The position numbers and the translations under genes were made by a program. A DNA stretch of 64,000 nucleotides, taken from NCBI RefSeq assembly GCF_037102585.1, contig NW_027043819.1, positions 1,922,001-1,986,000 of the forward strand. Direction: 5' to 3'. This DNA comes from Saccharomycopsis crataegensis. Taxonomy: Eukaryota > Ascomycota > Saccharomycetes > Ascoideales > Saccharomycopsidaceae. Below are positions 62,253-64,000 of the stretch, piece after piece. Each line of letters starts with the position of its first letter. The first letter of the stretch is position 1. The notes under the pieces were generated by a model. That model saw only the letters and a list, made by a program, of their open reading frames with translations. It was not told where the DNA came from and searched no databases.

Positions 62253-62729
62253 TTATCTGAATCTGCAAAGTGGCATACCACCTAAATTCTTTGCTGCTAC
62301 CTGTTGCAAGTCAAGAATTTCATTGTCATCTGCTTTCACCAATATGGTTTCAGCTGGCTGAAGAGGCTTGATCTTTCTGACATAAAGACCGGAAGCCAAA
62401 GCTTTAATTTCAGTAGGACTCAATTTAATTTTCAAATTTGGTTTGGAGACTAACGATATATGACTTAAAACTGGTTGATTGTCTCTGTATTTTAAACTCA
62501 ACCATAACTTTCTGCTTGATATGTTGTCTGGCGTTATATCAACTGGGGAATTTGGATCATCTGGTGATATATCCGAACCTTTCTGAATGGCAGAAATGAA
62601 CCCCTGTTTATAAAGATGAAATGAAAGATTCAAATGTAATCTGCTAAGAGGGATTTTGGCAACACCATGTTTGACCATGGTGCAATTCTTCAAATGCGCA
62701 CAAACATTTGCCAAGTTCACGAGAGACAT
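62253..62729 (-). CDS. MRPS8: mitochondrial small-subunit ribosomal protein uS8m
   Basis: The 158-residue protein begins MSLVNLANVCAHLKNC and continues PLSRLHLNLSFHLYKQGFIS and RKLWLSLKYRDNQPVLSHIS, LVSKPNLKIKL, the fungal Mrps8 layout (S. cerevisiae 155 residues). It ends KNLGGMPLCRFR; the loss of the bacterial extension is normal for the family. It binds the central domain of mitochondrial small-subunit rRNA. In S. cerevisiae MRPS8 is next to AIM36; here a cluster of other genes (TIF34 to BUG1) separates them. Confidence 0.9.
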   Translation of the reverse strand: MSLVNLANVCAHLKNCTMVKHGVAKIPLSRLHLNLSFHLYKQGFISAIQKGSDISPDDPNSPVDITPDNISSRKLWLSLKYRDNQPVLSHISLVSKPNLKIKLSPTEIKALASGLYVRKIKPLQPAETILVKADDNEILDLQQVAAKNLGGMPLCRFR

Positions 62730-63089
62730 CTTTAGTTATAATATTGTTGGTAAGCTCAAAGAGAGTATGAAATTTCCTAATTGAAAAACAAACCACACAC
62801 CTAAATTACAAAATAACGACACAGGTCCCCCTCAAGAATATTATCTCTCCAACTTGTTAGAATCGTCCTCTGCATTTGATTGATTTTCTATGAAAATATT
62901 TTTCTTAATTTTTCAATCAAGAAAAATCGGATACCCGCAAATTACTAAACGCACCACCAACATACACCCCTATAGAAAATGAGCGGAATCATTTACAAAA
63001 GAACATACTAAAACAAAACAAAAAACAACTAATAATTTTTTTTATGAAATATCGTGGAAAATGAAGTACACAAAATGATATGCTTATAA
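62730..63089. other. spacer between UTP10 and MRPS8
   Basis: 360 bp; MRPS8 promoter and UTP10 3' flank, AT-rich with nothing further seen. Confidence 0.6.
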
Positions 63090-64000
63090 CTAAGATAAGT
63101 ATTTATCCAAACTTTCCCCAAGAACGTCTTCAATTACCTTCACCAAACCACTTCTGACTTCCATTTCAATCTTTTCATCATCGTCTTCCAATAATTCGGC
63201 GATGAATGGAACCAATTGTGGCAACAAGCTCAACCAGCTGGTACCAACCTTAACATAAATGTTTTCAAACACCTTGATAGTGGAGAATTTTTCTTGAGCA
63301 GAGCAATCAACCTTCAAATGATTGATTAATAATTTGTTCAAGGCCTTATTATGTTCTGCAACCTTGCTGTTCTTCACGGCCAAAGTAGTGATGGCCTTAG
63401 TCAAATGTTTACCAAGCTTGGCATTGGTGTTTTCCAATTGGTTAGTCAATGCCAATGTTATCTTTTCAAATCTAGTATTAACGGCCCAGTATTCATCCTG
63501 ATCATATCTGAACGAGGCATTCAAAGAAATAAGAACCAAACGTTGGACATTGACAGAGTATTCTTCATTGATAGATACATTCTTGTTCGAGAAATTATCC
63601 AATAATTTGTAGACATGGTCAGCAAAATAGGAGTAGTAGTTTGTAATAATGGATTTGAGGTTTTCTTGTAACTTGACAAAAAATTTAAGGAAAATAGAGA
63701 CTTTAACAAAATCATCTTGTGATTCCAAGTGGTTGTTGTCAAAGGTCCAGTTGACCGCAGAGCTGAAAAGTGGTCTGAATGCTTTGTCATTCAATTTCAT
63801 CACAAATTGAAGTTCACAATTGAAAATTAAGGTCTCAATTCTGGCAATGGCATTTCTATTGAAGATGGTTTCATCATTACTTCTGATAAATTCAAAGCAC
63901 GAGATCATAAATTTCAAGAAAATACCAATACAGCCAACTGTGGCAGATCTTTCCAAGCCTTCAATAGTTTGGGTCAAAAGGTTCAAATATAAACCAATTG
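63090..64000 (-). CDS. UTP10: U3 snoRNP protein Utp10, C-terminal part (5' end outside window)
   Basis: The frame is open from the right window edge to TAA at 63090 (about 303 residues visible). The end SWLSLLPQLVPFIAELLEDD and DEKIEMEVRSGLVKVIEDVL, GESLDKYLS matches the C-terminus of Utp10/HEATR1 (BP28), including the acidic DDDE before a final helix. It is built of HEAT-like helical repeats. Utp10 is a t-UTP subunit that binds the 5' external spacer of pre-rRNA and links rDNA transcription to 18S processing in the nucleolus. The full protein is about 1,770 residues in S. cerevisiae, so most lies outside the window. Confidence 0.92.
   Translation of the reverse strand, partial: IGLYLNLLTQTIEGLERSATVGCIGIFLKFMISCFEFIRSNDETIFNRNAIARIETLIFNCELQFVMKLNDKAFRPLFSSAVNWTFDNNHLESQDDFVKVSIFLKFFVKLQENLKSIITNYYSYFADHVYKLLDNFSNKNVSINEEYSVNVQRLVLISLNASFRYDQDEYWAVNTRFEKITLALTNQLENTNAKLGKHLTKAITTLAVKNSKVAEHNKALNKLLINHLKVDCSAQEKFSTIKVFENIYVKVGTSWLSLLPQLVPFIAELLEDDDEKIEMEVRSGLVKVIEDVLGESLDKYLS

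Overview
This window is nuclear DNA of a budding yeast (Saccharomycotina). The evidence is compact, mostly intronless genes, a few introns near 5' ends with the exact branch point TACTAAC and donors such as GTATGT or GTACGT, and ORFs that read like Saccharomyces and Candida proteins (RIM101, DNF3, ORM, SIP5, UTP10, RPL13, RPS16, SNU23). The genus and the CTG codon assignment cannot be settled by eye. CTG is rare and falls where Leu or Ser would both be tolerated. Intergenic DNA is long and full of poly(A)/poly(T) and microsatellites.

Layout. 1-6 kb: the tail of a YccV/HspQ-like domain protein, a small secreted protein, and a homeobox regulator read leftward. 6-11.6 kb: a 5.5 kb gene-free stretch upstream of the homeobox gene. 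11.6-31 kb: DNF3 (P4 flippase) divergent from SSH4 (Rsp5 adaptor), a tRNA(Ile)-lysidine synthase-like protein, an unidentified nuclear protein whose reading frame continues after an apparent frameshift, an ORM sphingolipid regulator, RIM101 (pH response) and OST5. 31-42 kb: a WSC-type wall-stress sensor, a CRP1/MDG1-like glycogen-binding-domain protein with an unnoticed first exon, a 4.4 kb gap holding a decayed-looking coding stretch, and a coiled-coil protein. 42-48 kb: ribosomal proteins RPL13, RPS16 and RPP1 (P1). The first two have large introns. All three promoters carry TTAGGGC (Tbf1-type) sites, and two also carry CACGTG (Cbf1-type) sites. 49-64 kb: SIP5, a BUD8/BUD9-like membrane protein, AIM36, TIF34 (eIF3i, spliced), SNU23, a spliced SERF-family gene, BUG1-like golgin (spliced), MRPS8 and the C-terminal part of UTP10.

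Gene order echoes S. cerevisiae. SNU23-BUG1 and the RPL13/RPS16/RPP1A trio are neighbours there on chromosome IV-left, with YDL085C-A close by. AIM36-MRPS8 are neighbours there too, and with SIP5, TIF34 and DNF3 they fall in one YMR140-162 interval. Five spliced genes (CRP1-like, RPL13, RPS16, TIF34, BUG1) and one spliced small gene were reconstructed by hand from splice signals and protein continuity. Apart from the ribosomal genes, neighbours are functionally unrelated, as is usual in yeast. No transposon, CRISPR array, tRNA or rRNA was recognised.
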